This document shows positions 16,776 to 24,677 of a stretch of DNA of 64,000 nucleotides, piece after piece; position 1 is the stretch's first letter; every line of letters begins with the position of its first letter. The stretch covers positions 6,386,001-6,450,000 of the forward strand of contig NZ_CP043959.1 in assembly GCF_008632955.1 (NCBI RefSeq). Direction: 5' to 3'. The position numbers and the translations under genes were made by a program. The notes under the pieces were generated by a model. It saw nothing but the letters and a program-made list of their open reading frames with translations. It was not told where the DNA came from and did no database searches. The stretch is from Streptomyces tendae. Lineage in GTDB: Bacteria > Actinomycetota > Actinomycetes > Streptomycetales > Streptomycetaceae.

Positions 16776-18332
16776 TCAGTGCATGGCGACCGGCACGGCC
16801 ACCTCGTCCTCGACGGAGGCGTCGGAGGACCCGGCGACCGCCGTGCCGCCCGGACGGCCCGCGTTGATCAGGGTCAGGGCGATGGCCGCGGCCGCCACCA
16901 GGATCCCGACGGCGAACCAGATGGCGCTGGTGTAGCCCTGCACCTGGCCCTGGAGCTGGACCAGCTGCTGCTGGGACCGGCTCGTGGCGCCGCCGATGTG
17001 GTCGGCGACGTAGGCCGTGGTGGCCGAGGCGGCGATCGTGTTCAGCAGGGCCGTACCGATCGCGCCGCCCACCTGCTGCGAGGTGTTGACCATCGCGGAG
17101 GCGACACCGGAGTCACGCGGCTCGACGCCCGTCGTGGCCAGCGACATGGCCGGCATGAACGCCGTACCCATACCGAGACCGAGCAGCAGCATGCCCGGCA
17201 GCAGCACGGCCGCGTACGAGGTGCCGATCTCCAGCTGGGTCAGCAGCAGCATGCCGAGCGCGGCGACCAGGAAGCCCGGACCCATCAGCAGACGGGGGGC
17301 GACCCGGGTCATCAGCCGGGCGCCGATCTGCGTGGAGCCCGTGATCATGCCCGCGATCATCGGCAGGAAGGCGAAGCCGGTCCTGACCGGCGAGTACCCC
17401 TTCACGACCTGCAGGTAGTAGGTGAGGAAGAGGAACAGGCCGAACATCGCGATGATCGCCAGGCCCAGCGAGAGATAGACACCGCCGCGGTTGCGCTCGG
17501 TGACCACGCGCAGCGGCAGCAGCGGCGCCTTGACCCGCGCCTCGACGGCCACGAACGACACGAGCAGCACGGCCGAGGCGACGAACATGGCGATCGTCAG
17601 GGTGTCGCTCCAGCCCGCCGACTCGGCGCGGGTGAAGCCGTAGACCAGGGCGACCAGGCCGAGGGTGGACAGGATCACGCCGGGGACGTCGAGCGGGGAG
17701 CGGTTGCGGCCGCCCGCGGGCTCACGGATGACGAAGTACGCGCCGGCCGCGGCGATCACGGCGAAGGGGATGTTCACGAAGAACGTCCAGCGCCAGTTCA
17801 GGTACTCGGTCAGGAAGCCGCCGAGGATCAGACCCACGGCACCACCGCCACCGGCGATCGCGCCGTAGATGCCGAACGCCTTGGCGCGCTCCTTGCCGTC
17901 GGTGAACATCACCGCGAGGAGCGACAGCGCGGCGGGCGCGAGCAGCGCGCCGAACGCGCCCTGCAGCGCGCGGGCGCCGAACATCATGGCCTCGTTGGTG
18001 GCGGCGCCGCCGAGCGCGGACGCCAGCGCGAAGCCGCCCAGACCGACCACGAAGGCCCGCTTGCGCCCCCACAGGTCGGCGATGCGGCCGCCGAACAGCA
18101 GCAGACCGCCGAACGCCAGGGCGTAGGCGGTGACGACCCACTGACGGTTGCCGTCCGAGATGCCCAGGTCCTGCTGTGCGGACGGCAGGGCGATGTTCAC
18201 GATGGTGGCGTCCAGAACGACCATCAGCTGGGCGATCGCGATGAAGGCGAGCGCTTTCCAGCGGTTGGCGTCCGGACCGCCGGCACCGGGGCGGCTCGGG
18301 GCCTTTCCGGCCGGGGAGACTGTTTCAGACAT
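16776..18332 (-). CDS. MFS drug-efflux transporter, DHA2 type
   Basis: A 518-aa, 14-helix exporter. VVLDATIVNIALPSAQQDLG and FGGRIADLWGRKRAFVVGLG (motif A) place it in the DHA2 group with EmrB, and AIAGGGGAVGLILGGFLTEY is motif C. The C-terminal tail is acidic (SSDASVEDEVAVP). A TetR gene lies 197 bp upstream on the same strand, and an imperfect palindrome overlaps the leader, so efflux is probably induced when a drug binds that TetR. This is the second DHA2 pump of the window and is not adjacent to the first. Confidence 0.92.
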   Translation of the reverse strand: MSETVSPAGKAPSRPGAGGPDANRWKALAFIAIAQLMVVLDATIVNIALPSAQQDLGISDGNRQWVVTAYALAFGGLLLFGGRIADLWGRKRAFVVGLGGFALASALGGAATNEAMMFGARALQGAFGALLAPAALSLLAVMFTDGKERAKAFGIYGAIAGGGGAVGLILGGFLTEYLNWRWTFFVNIPFAVIAAAGAYFVIREPAGGRNRSPLDVPGVILSTLGLVALVYGFTRAESAGWSDTLTIAMFVASAVLLVSFVAVEARVKAPLLPLRVVTERNRGGVYLSLGLAIIAMFGLFLFLTYYLQVVKGYSPVRTGFAFLPMIAGMITGSTQIGARLMTRVAPRLLMGPGFLVAALGMLLLTQLEIGTSYAAVLLPGMLLLGLGMGTAFMPAMSLATTGVEPRDSGVASAMVNTSQQVGGAIGTALLNTIAASATTAYVADHIGGATSRSQQQLVQLQGQVQGYTSAIWFAVGILVAAAAIALTLINAGRPGGTAVAGSSDASVEDEVAVPVAMH

Positions 18333-18334
18333 GG

Positions 18335-18354
18335 AGGTACCCACTTCGGTACTT
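18335..18354. promoter_or_regulatory. Candidate TetR operator at the exporter start
   Basis: AGGTACC (18335-18341), six spacer bases, then GGTACTT (18348-18354) form a near-perfect inverted repeat directly before the ATG at 18332. It would block transcription or initiation if occupied by the neighbouring TetR protein. Confidence 0.5.
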
Positions 18355-18529
18355 GTGGCGGAATTCGATCGTGTGAAGTGAAAAATCGGGCGCGCTCGGA
18401 CAGCCGGGCGTGCTCCGGTGATCGGGCGGGATCGGATGACGGCGCGTCCTCGTCGACGGCCGTCGGCGTCATGGCCCGTGACCAGGACGGGCGGCCTGAA
18501 AGAAGTGCGGTGGTGGTGTCAGGGGTCGC

Positions 18530-19171
18530 TCAGCGGCGCAAATCCTCCACGGTCACGGCCGAACCCGGCAGGACGGACCGGGCGGGCGCCCGCATGCCGT
18601 CCAGGAACAGCTGGAGATGGCGGTGGACGAAGCGGTCGGCGCTCCCGCAGCCGGTGCCGGCCGGGGGCCGGCTCAGCTGCGCGACGCCCACCAGCAGATC
18701 GCCGTACTCCACGTCGTCCCGCAGCTGGCCGGCCGCCCGGGCCCGGTCCATCAGCTGAACGGCGAGGCTCTCGACGCGCCGGCGCGCATCCTCCAGGTCG
18801 GGATGGCTCTGGTCGAAGGTGCTGGAGATCATCGGGCAGAGCGCGCTGATCCGCTCGTCGGCGGCCGCGTGCGCGAAGCGCTCCAGCGCCTCGAAGGCAT
18901 CCCCGGTCTCGCTGAGCGCCTGCTCGGCCGCCCGGACCGTACGGTCCATGACGGAGCAGACGACCTCGCGCACCAGCGCGTCGCGGTCGGGGAAGTTGCG
19001 GTACACCGTGGCGTTGCCGACGCCGGCCCGGCGGGCGATCTCGTCGAACGGCACCTCGGGGCCGAACTCGACGAACATCTCCCGGGCGGCGGTGACGATC
19101 CGCTCCCGGTTGCGCAGGGCGTCGGCGCGCGGCCGGGGCGCCTTGCGCGTCAGGGGGGTCGCGGTCTGCAC
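18530..19171 (-). CDS. TetR-family regulator, probable repressor of the adjacent exporter
   Basis: A 213-aa TetR protein. The helix-turn-helix is NRERIVTAAREMFVEFGPEV, then PFDEIARRAGVGNATVYRNF. The C-terminal domain (VMDRTVRAAEQALSETGDAF, ISALCPMISSTFDQSHPDLE) is of the SCO4008/SbtR-like ligand type. It is codirectional with, and upstream of, the DHA2 pump. The GTG start at 19171 gives a basic N-terminal arm (LTRKAPRPRADALRNRE), common in this group. Confidence 0.88.
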   Translation of the reverse strand: MQTATPLTRKAPRPRADALRNRERIVTAAREMFVEFGPEVPFDEIARRAGVGNATVYRNFPDRDALVREVVCSVMDRTVRAAEQALSETGDAFEALERFAHAAADERISALCPMISSTFDQSHPDLEDARRRVESLAVQLMDRARAAGQLRDDVEYGDLLVGVAQLSRPPAGTGCGSADRFVHRHLQLFLDGMRAPARSVLPGSAVTVEDLRR

Positions 19172-19491
19172 GGTGCACTCCTCGGGTGACTCTGTCCGCA
19201 GGCTGTTCCGGGCCTGCTGTCTGCTGTGCTGTCTGCTGTTCTGCTGTGTCTCGCTGTGTCCTGACGGATCCGGGGAGTGAGTCCCCGGTTCGTGCGGACA
19301 CAGGCGTAAACGGGGAAAGGATCCCCGGTTATTTCCCGCACGGGACTTTTCTCATGTGACTCACGTCACAACTGCGCGGACCCTGACCCCACGATCGGAC
19401 CTCCCGGCGAGCGCACCCCCACCCCGTGACGCAGGGTGATCGAGAGGGTGCAGTCGGAGACGGCGGCTGCCGTGCGAGCGGAGGTCCCCCC
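19172..19491. other. Intergenic stretch with CTGCTGT micro-repeats
   Basis: Between the TetR start and the M6 protease start there is no supportable gene. 19210-19258 is low-complexity, with CTGCTGT/CTGTGT steps repeated about six times. The rest should hold the two divergent promoters, but I could not fix -10/-35 elements. Confidence 0.6.
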
Positions 19492-20784
19492 ATGCAGCCG
19501 CAGCCGAGCCGACGCCGGATATCCCCGCGCCGCCTGGCAGCCCTGGCATCCGTCGGCGCCCTCACCCTCGCGGTCTGCAGCTCGGCCGGCAACGGCCACC
19601 TCTCCCCCGCGACCACCGCCCCCGGCGCCGGCCCGAGCGCCCTGTCCCAAAGCTCCGCGCACGGCCCCTGCATGATCAGCAGCGAGCGCGAGGTCCAGAT
19701 GTCCGAGGGCGTGCCCACCTCCCCCGGCTACACCCGCTCCACCGGCACCGTCCGTGCCCTCACCCTGATGATCGACTTCTCCGACGCACCCGGCGAGGGC
19801 GACGCCCTGGACCGCTACCGGGAGTTCTTCCCGCAGACCCGCGAGTGGTTCGCCACCAGCTCCTACGGCCGCCTCGACTACCGCCCCGAACTGCCCGTGC
19901 CCGACTGGCTCCGCATGCCCAAGTCCTTCCGCGAGTACGGCATAGAGCGCGGCGCCCCCTTCGACCCCGGCTACCGGGAACTGATCCGCGACCTCGTGTC
20001 CGAGGCCGACGCCGAGGTGGACTTCCAGTCGTACGACCTGGTCAACGTGCTGGTCACCCCCAACGCCGGCCCCGCCGCCCTGGACACCGTCCTGTCCGTC
20101 ACCTTCGCCGGCAACGACGAGGCCCCGACCGCGGACGGCACCCCCGTCTCCAACGCGTCCTTCGTCTACTCCCGCCAGGACGACGGCTCCGGCTCCTACG
20201 ACCGCACCGGCTACCGCGTGCTCCCCCACGAGAACGGCCACGTCTTCGGTCTGCCCGACCTCTACACCGCCGAGGGCGGCGGCGCGGTCGGCCACTGGGA
20301 CATCATGAGCGAGGACTGGGGCGCCAACAACGACTTCCTCGCCTGGCACAAGTGGAAGCTGGGCTGGCTGGACATCTCCCAGGTGAGCTGCGTCGCCCGA
20401 CACGGCTCAGGGGAGTACGTCCTGACGCCGCTGGCGCGTGCGGGCGGCCCCAAGCTCGTCTTCATCCCCCTCGACGCCCACTCCGGCTACGCGGTCGAAC
20501 TGCGCACCCGCGCCGGGAACGACGAGGCGGTGTGCCGCCCCGGCATCCTCATCTACCGCGTCGACGCCGACGTGGACACCGGCATGGGGCCGATCACCGT
20601 CCACGACGCCACCCGGGACAGCGGCGGCTGCACCCGGGCGCCCAACGTGCACGCGGAGCTCTCGGACGCGACCTTCACACCGGGCCAGAACTTCGTGGAC
20701 CGCGAGGAGGGGGTACGGGTGGCGGTGCTGACGGGGGGCGCGGAGGAGTACCGGATACGGGTGACGCGTACGTCGGCGCAGTGA
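19492..20784 (+). CDS. Secreted M6-family metalloprotease (immune-inhibitor-A-like domain)
   Basis: A 430-aa exported zinc protease. The N-terminus has basic residues (RRRISPRRL), then a hydrophobic core LAALASVGALTLAVCSS; a Cys follows LAV, but the lipobox is poor, so secretion by a normal signal peptidase is as likely. The mature part contains the zinc motif HENGHVFGLPDLY (HExGHxxGLPDL, M6 class) at about residue 246, then VGHWDIMSEDWGANNDFLAW, with a Met-turn-like IMS. Four or more Cys in the C-terminal part suggest disulfides. ATG follows GGAGG at 6-7 nt. Confidence 0.88.
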   Translation: MQPQPSRRRISPRRLAALASVGALTLAVCSSAGNGHLSPATTAPGAGPSALSQSSAHGPCMISSEREVQMSEGVPTSPGYTRSTGTVRALTLMIDFSDAPGEGDALDRYREFFPQTREWFATSSYGRLDYRPELPVPDWLRMPKSFREYGIERGAPFDPGYRELIRDLVSEADAEVDFQSYDLVNVLVTPNAGPAALDTVLSVTFAGNDEAPTADGTPVSNASFVYSRQDDGSGSYDRTGYRVLPHENGHVFGLPDLYTAEGGGAVGHWDIMSEDWGANNDFLAWHKWKLGWLDISQVSCVARHGSGEYVLTPLARAGGPKLVFIPLDAHSGYAVELRTRAGNDEAVCRPGILIYRVDADVDTGMGPITVHDATRDSGGCTRAPNVHAELSDATFTPGQNFVDREEGVRVAVLTGGAEEYRIRVTRTSAQ

Positions 20785-20887
20785 GGCCGGGCGGGGCGGC
20801 TCGGGGACCGGCCGGGGTGGCCCCTTCCGCCAACTCCGCGCGCTAGGTTGCTCCTTGACCGCTGCTCGCCCAGCTTTGGAGGACCTT

Positions 20888-21706
20888 GTGACGGAGATGT
20901 CCGCGGCATCGCTCGAGGCACGCAAGCGCATCAGGACCGACCAGCCGCACACCGCCCGCATCTGGAACTACTGGCTGGGCGGCAAGGACAACTACCCGGT
21001 CGACCAGGCGACCGGCGACCAGATCCGCACACTGCACCCCGGCATCGGCGACTACGCCCTCGCCGACCGGCAGTTCCTCGGCCGCGCCGTGCGGTACCTC
21101 GCCGGCGAGTGCGGGATCCGCCAGTTCCTCGACATCGGCACCGGGCTGCCCACCGCCGACAACACCCACGAGGTGGCGCAGCGGATCGCCCCGGACTCCA
21201 CCGTCGTCTACGTCGACAACGACCCCATCGTGCTGGCCCACGCCGAGGCCCTGCTCACCAGCACGCCGGAGGGCAGCACGTCGTACCTCGACGAGGACCT
21301 GCGCAACATCGACGCGATCCTCGAACAGGCCGCGAAGACCATCGACTTCAGCCGCCCGGTGGCCCTCATCCTGCTCGGCGTGGTCATCTTCGTCGAGAAG
21401 GACGAGGAGGCGTACGGCACCGTGCGCCGCCTGATGGACGCCCTGCCGCCGGGCAGCCACCTGGTCCTCTCCCACACGATCACCCGCCCGGACATGCCGG
21501 ACGTCGACGCGGCGGTCGCCTTCTGGAACGAGAACGGCACCCCGAAGCTGACGCAGCGGACACCGGAAGCGGTGACCCGCTTCTTCGACGGCCTGGAGCT
21601 GCTGGAGCCGGGGGTGGTCTCCTGCAACCACTGGCGCCCGGAGGACCCCTCCGCGGACCTCCCGGCGGAGGTGGCGATGTTCGGCGGGGTGGGCCGGAAG
21701 GGCTGA
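20888..21706 (+). CDS. SAM-dependent methyltransferase of the DUF574 (Methyltransf_19) family
   Basis: A 272-aa actinobacterial methyltransferase-like protein. Family marks are HTARIWNYWLGGKDNYPVDQ near the N-terminus, RQFLDIGTGLPTADNTHEVA (SAM-binding glycine loop) and VVYVDNDPIVLAHAEALLTS (acidic end of beta-2, binding the ribose). The large Streptomyces expansion of this family has no assigned substrates. The GTG start at 20888 is chosen because GGAGG lies 6-7 nt upstream. No partner gene is evident. Confidence 0.88.
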   Translation: MTEMSAASLEARKRIRTDQPHTARIWNYWLGGKDNYPVDQATGDQIRTLHPGIGDYALADRQFLGRAVRYLAGECGIRQFLDIGTGLPTADNTHEVAQRIAPDSTVVYVDNDPIVLAHAEALLTSTPEGSTSYLDEDLRNIDAILEQAAKTIDFSRPVALILLGVVIFVEKDEEAYGTVRRLMDALPPGSHLVLSHTITRPDMPDVDAAVAFWNENGTPKLTQRTPEAVTRFFDGLELLEPGVVSCNHWRPEDPSADLPAEVAMFGGVGRKG

Positions 21707-21915
21707 GGCCCGTCGCCGTGGCAGGGGGGTGAGCCGAGGGGGCGCCCCCGCTACGCCTCCCCCTCCCCCCGTTATCCGCCCCCCCTGTTCTCTCCCCTGC
21801 TCTCTCCCCGCCCAGCGACCGCCCCAGCTGTGATCCGGTACCCTGTGGATCGAGCGCCCCGGCGGGCGCTGCGGCCACGCGAGACGGCCCGCAGCCGCCG
21901 ACCAGGACGCTCAAC

Positions 21916-21991
21916 GCCTTCGTAGCTCAGGGGATAGAGCACCGCTCTCCTAAAGCGGGTGTCGCAGGTTCGAATCCTGCCGGGGGCACCA
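21916..21991 (+). tRNA. tRNA-Arg (anticodon CCT)
   Basis: A complete cloverleaf: acceptor GCCTTCG pairs with CGGGGGC (two G-U pairs), D-arm GCTC/GAGC, anticodon stem CCGCT/AGCGG enclosing CTCCTAA with anticodon CCT (reads AGG), and T-arm GCAGG-TTCGAAT-CCTGC. The discriminator A is followed by an encoded CCA (21989-21991). The 3' half is an integration target: an imperfect copy occurs at 24435-24477. Confidence 0.97.
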
Positions 21992-21994
21992 GCC

Positions 21995-22029
21995 AAAGGG
22001 CCCCGGACCGATCATGGTCCGGGGCCTTT
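21995..22029 (+). terminator. Terminator immediately after tRNA-Arg
   Basis: The arms AAAGGGCCCCGGACC and GGTCCGGGGCCTTT form a 14-bp stem with one bulged G around GATCAT, ending in CTTT. It starts four bases after the encoded CCA. Confidence 0.85.
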
Positions 22030-22096
22030 GACATCTCCCTTCGACAACAACAACCGCGGTCCCGGATGCGGCTTCCCCTCGTCACGCGGGACGGCA

Positions 22097-22530
22097 TCAA
22101 GGCCACGCGTCAGCCAGCTCGAAGGAAACGACCGTTCCGCCGAAGCGGCTCGGTCCGGAGCACCAGGACGCGCGATGGAGTCGACCAGGAGCAGCCCCCG
22201 TCCGTGAGCGTCATCGGCGTCCGGTCGCCTGAGGCGCACGCTCGCGGGAAAGCCCGGGTTGTGCACCTCCACGCGCAGTGATGATCCCTTCCGTGACCAC
22301 TCGACCCGAACGACCCATTCCTCGTCGGACTGTCCGTAGAGGATCGCGTTGGTCACCAGCTCCGAGATCAGCAGAACGCAGTCATCCACCGAACAGGCAG
22401 GGCCGTACGGGGCGATGAGCTTCCGGAACCAGCGTCGCGCCCGAGAGACGGACTCCGGCGTCGGGTCCAGGACCATCGACCCGAGCCTCGGCGATCCGTC
22501 ACAGGGATCACGGTCGATCACAAAGGCCAT
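22097..22530 (-). pseudogene. RsbW-like ATP-binding (HATPase) protein, frameshifted near its C-terminus
   Basis: From ATG 22530 (AGGAG 10 nt upstream) the frame encodes an anti-sigma-factor-like GHKL ATPase: DDCVLLISELVTNAILYGQS is the N box, and AHGRGLLLVDSIA is the G2-like region. After DSIA the frame loses homology and runs on to a stop at 22012 inside the tRNA terminator. Shifting frame near 22165 instead restores a family-like end (GGTVVSFELADAWP) with a stop at 22097. A single-base deletion is therefore likely. Streptomyces encode many such ATPases; the partner is unknown. It is divergent from the GntR gene. Confidence 0.7.
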
Positions 22531-22615
22531 CAGCACTCTCTCCTCGCTACTGGAAGGGAAGCCCACCGCAGAACGCATGGGGATACCCCTCGGCCAGACA
22601 GAAGCCGGAACGACC

Positions 22616-22749
22616 TCTCTAGACATCCAGACCATCCCGACGCCTCTCTAGAGATGTCAAGGATTAAGACTGGGGACCGCCGGAACGAGGGACCGGGCGG
22701 CTACACGCAGCAAGCCCGCGCCTTACCTATGGCCTAAGGTGTCTAGAGA
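22616..22749. promoter_or_regulatory. Three TCTAGA-type operators for the GntR/HutC repressor
   Basis: TCTCTAGACA (22616-22625), TCTCTAGAGA (22645-22654) and TGTCTAGAGA (22740-22749) are variants of the palindrome TGTCTAGACA, whose core GTCTAGAC fits the HutC-subfamily consensus GT-N-TA-N-AC. They lie in the divergent promoter of the ATPase and GntR genes. CCTTA...TAAGG (22721-22739) is a further inverted repeat next to the third box. Confidence 0.65.
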
Positions 22750-22767
22750 AGCGAGGAGGGTTCCGGA

Positions 22768-23523
22768 ATGGCTGCTACCGACGACCGTCGGCCCAAGTAC
22801 CAGCGGATCGCAGACTCTTTGCGCGAGGCGATCCGGTCGGGCGAGTACGGTCCCGGTGATCGGCTCCCGGGAGAGAACGACCTCATGGCCGCGCACAGCG
22901 TGGCCCGCATGACGGCCAGGCAGGCGATCGGCGTCCTGCGGGACGAGGGCATCGCCGAGGCCCGGAAGGGGGCCGGCGTGTTCGTCCGGGCCTTCCGCCC
23001 GCTCCGCCGTCGCGGCATCCAGCGACTGGCCCGCGACCAGTGGGGCAACGGCCGCTCGATCTGGTCGGCGGACATCGAGTCCAGGGCGCTGGAGGTCGAC
23101 CAGGTCTCCGTTTCCGAGGAGACAGCTCCCGCACACATCAGTGCGGTGCTGAACCTGACTGCCGAAGCCGTCATGTGCGTGAGGCGCCGGCGCTTCGTCG
23201 TGGACAACAAGCCGGTTCTGCTCGCAACGAGCTATCTGCCCCTGTCCCTGGTAGCCGGCTCCGCCATCACCCAGGAGGACACCGGGCCCGGCGGCACCTA
23301 CGCCCGACTCGCCGAACTCGGCCACGAGCCGGTGCACTTCCGAGAAGAGATCCGCTCACGCATGCCGTCGCCGGACGAGCTGACGCAGCTGAGCCTCGCC
23401 CCGGGCACCCCGGTCATCCTCATCTGCCGCACCGCGTTCACCGACGAAGGCCACCCCGTCGAGGTCAACGAGATGACCCTGGACGCCGCCTCCTACGTCC
23501 TGGAATACGACTTCGACGCATAG
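22768..23523 (+). CDS. GntR-family repressor, HutC subfamily (UTRA domain)
   Basis: A 251-aa regulator. The N-terminal winged helix starts KYQRIADSLREAIRSGEYGP with GDRLPGENDLMAAHSVARMT and ARQAIGVLRDEGIAEARKGA. The C-terminal UTRA effector domain has HISAVLNLTAEAVMCVRRRR, GGTYARLAELGHEPVHFREE and LAPGTPVILICRTAFTDEGH. KorSA of pSAM2 belongs to the same subfamily and silences element transfer genes. Start and GGAGG spacing are good. Three matching operators are found just upstream, so it probably represses itself and the divergent ATPase gene. Confidence 0.9.
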   Translation: MAATDDRRPKYQRIADSLREAIRSGEYGPGDRLPGENDLMAAHSVARMTARQAIGVLRDEGIAEARKGAGVFVRAFRPLRRRGIQRLARDQWGNGRSIWSADIESRALEVDQVSVSEETAPAHISAVLNLTAEAVMCVRRRRFVVDNKPVLLATSYLPLSLVAGSAITQEDTGPGGTYARLAELGHEPVHFREEIRSRMPSPDELTQLSLAPGTPVILICRTAFTDEGHPVEVNEMTLDAASYVLEYDFDA

Positions 23524-23843
23524 GCCCCAGCCTCCGAGACACAGCATCGCTCAACTGAGCCTGATTCAGGCTATCCCCACTGAGTCAAAGCCCGCACGGC
23601 GCGGGCGCGCGCCGCTTCTACGGCGCGGCCCGCCTCCTGTCTTCGCCCCGGCTGACCGGGCCCGGCGGCGCGCTCGGCGGCTGCGGGCATGGTTAGGGAA
23701 GAAACCCTCTGTGGCTGGTGCGGTCGGCTCCACGGCTTTAGGCAGCCACTTTGGGGCGAGCCTCTAAGATCTTGGCCGACATCATCGCGCCTGCCGCCCA
23801 TTGCGAGATCATCTAAGAAATCCCGATCAACCGGTAGCTGGAC
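23524..23843. other. Island interior without a supportable gene
   Basis: After the GntR stop there is a GC-rich stretch with short inverted repeats (CGGCGCGG-type, 23590-23650), then 150 bp of unusually low GC. A frame at 23689 begins VREETLCGWCGRLHG and looks like the start of a zinc-ribbon protein, but it loses any pattern after 20 codons. I read it as debris of deleted element genes. Confidence 0.45.
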
Positions 23844-24311
23844 TCAGTCCCGAAGTTCTGGCCAGCCGTCCCGGTTGGAGTAGCTCTCGAAGCAATAGCG
23901 GGTAGGGCGGTCCCACTCCTTGCCAGTGGCCAGCTCGTACGCCTTGTCCGGCACGTACAGCAGCCATTCGCCGTCGCGCTCGCTTGAGGTGTATGGGGCG
24001 AACTTGTCGACATCGAAGAAGACGCTCTCCCACACGGCCTGCCCTGCGGCCACCACAGCGCAACGCGCGTACAGGAACACGTCGGCTGATTGCGGGAATG
24101 GGCTGCCGAACCGGGCCGTCAGGTCGACCACCGGCAGAGTGCCGAATTTTTCCTGATCCAGGTGGTAGAGCGCCTCGGCATGCCGCTCCGCGAAGCCGAC
24201 GATGTCGGAGACGGGACGGCGGCTCAGCTCCTCGGCGAGGCGCTGGCAGCTCTCTTCAGCTGCTTCGCCGTTCACGGTGGCCATAAGTGCCCAGAAGTCG
24301 GCCCAAGTCAT
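23844..24311 (-). CDS. DUF4240-family protein
   Basis: A 155-aa soluble acidic protein: MTWADFWALMATVNGEAAEE, then QRLAEELSRRPVSDIVGFAE, and FLYARCAVVAAGQAVWESVF. The opening F/W-W-x-L pattern and the 'W..VF' region are typical of DUF4240 proteins, which are frequent near toxin-like and conflict genes but have no assigned function. A GTG two codons upstream (24317) is an alternative start, and no strong ribosome site is visible for either. It is the last gene inside the tRNA-bounded island and has lower GC than the flanking core genes. Confidence 0.7.
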   Translation of the reverse strand: MTWADFWALMATVNGEAAEESCQRLAEELSRRPVSDIVGFAERHAEALYHLDQEKFGTLPVVDLTARFGSPFPQSADVFLYARCAVVAAGQAVWESVFFDVDKFAPYTSSERDGEWLLYVPDKAYELATGKEWDRPTRYCFESYSNRDGWPELRD

Positions 24312-24434
24312 TGTCACGGGCGCAGGATGTCAGGCTGGTCTGACATCAACGACGGCGGACGGGGGCGGTCGTACCCGGCTGTCCGCAGCGGTCGTCAGCA
24401 GCGGCCTTCCCCTGCCCAGGAACCCGCAACCGAA

Positions 24435-24477
24435 CTCCTCAAGCGAGGGTCGCAGGTTCGAATCCTGCCGGGGACAC
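24435..24477. repeat. Distal att-like copy of the tRNA-Arg 3' half
   Basis: 43 nt aligned without gaps to tRNA positions 21947-21989, with four mismatches. GTCGCAGGTTCGAATCCTGC and the following CGGGG are identical. The copy begins at the anticodon loop, as in att sites of tRNA-targeting tyrosine integrases. It cannot encode a tRNA because the 5' half is absent. Confidence 0.85.
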
Positions 24478-24486
24478 AGGGAAGAA

Positions 24487-24525
24487 GGGCCAGCTCAGGA
24501 GGGGTGTTTCCTCCTAGGCTGGCCC
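24487..24525. terminator. Hairpin after the att copy
   Basis: GGGCCAGC and AGGAGG pair with CCTCCT and GCTGGCCC around GGTGTTT, with a two-base interior mismatch. It sits nine bases after the att copy, where the original tRNA terminator would be if the element inserted between tRNA and terminator. Confidence 0.75.
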
Positions 24526-24677
24526 TGGTCGTTCACGGCTTCGTGCCACACGCGTGCCACTAATGCCGCGCAGATGCCACATTCCCTAGCCGGTGGCCCC
24601 TCTCCTCACCCTCGCGGATCACGTCCCGAACGTGACTCGGACGTCCGAGGACGTGACCAGGAACGAGGTGACGCCCG

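Larger units (their letters stand above)
21947..24477. mobile_element. tRNA-Arg-linked integrative element remnant (about 2.5 kb)
   Basis: The island is bounded by the 3' half of tRNA-Arg (21947-21989) and a 43-nt copy of it (24435-24477) that matches at 39 positions, with an uninterrupted 25-nt identical core (21961-21985 and 24449-24473). Inside are a frameshifted RsbW-like ATPase gene, a GntR/HutC repressor and a DUF4240 gene. This layout resembles actinobacterial integrative elements that use tRNA 3' ends as att sites and carry a KorSA-like GntR repressor. No integrase, excisionase, replication or transfer gene is present, so it is a deletion remnant. Confidence 0.7.

Noticed and set aside
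21713..21836. C-rich tract after the methyltransferase as a terminator
   Set aside because: It is pyrimidine-rich (CCCCTCCCCCC) but has no convincing hairpin.
22012..22096. C-terminal extension of the island ATPase (PRLLLSKGDVKGPGP)
   Set aside because: It is translated from the tRNA terminator hairpin and has no family resemblance; a frameshift upstream explains it better.
24090..24563. Plus-strand frame across the att copy
   Set aside because: It runs antisense to the DUF4240 gene and then through the tRNA-like repeat, and has no protein pattern.
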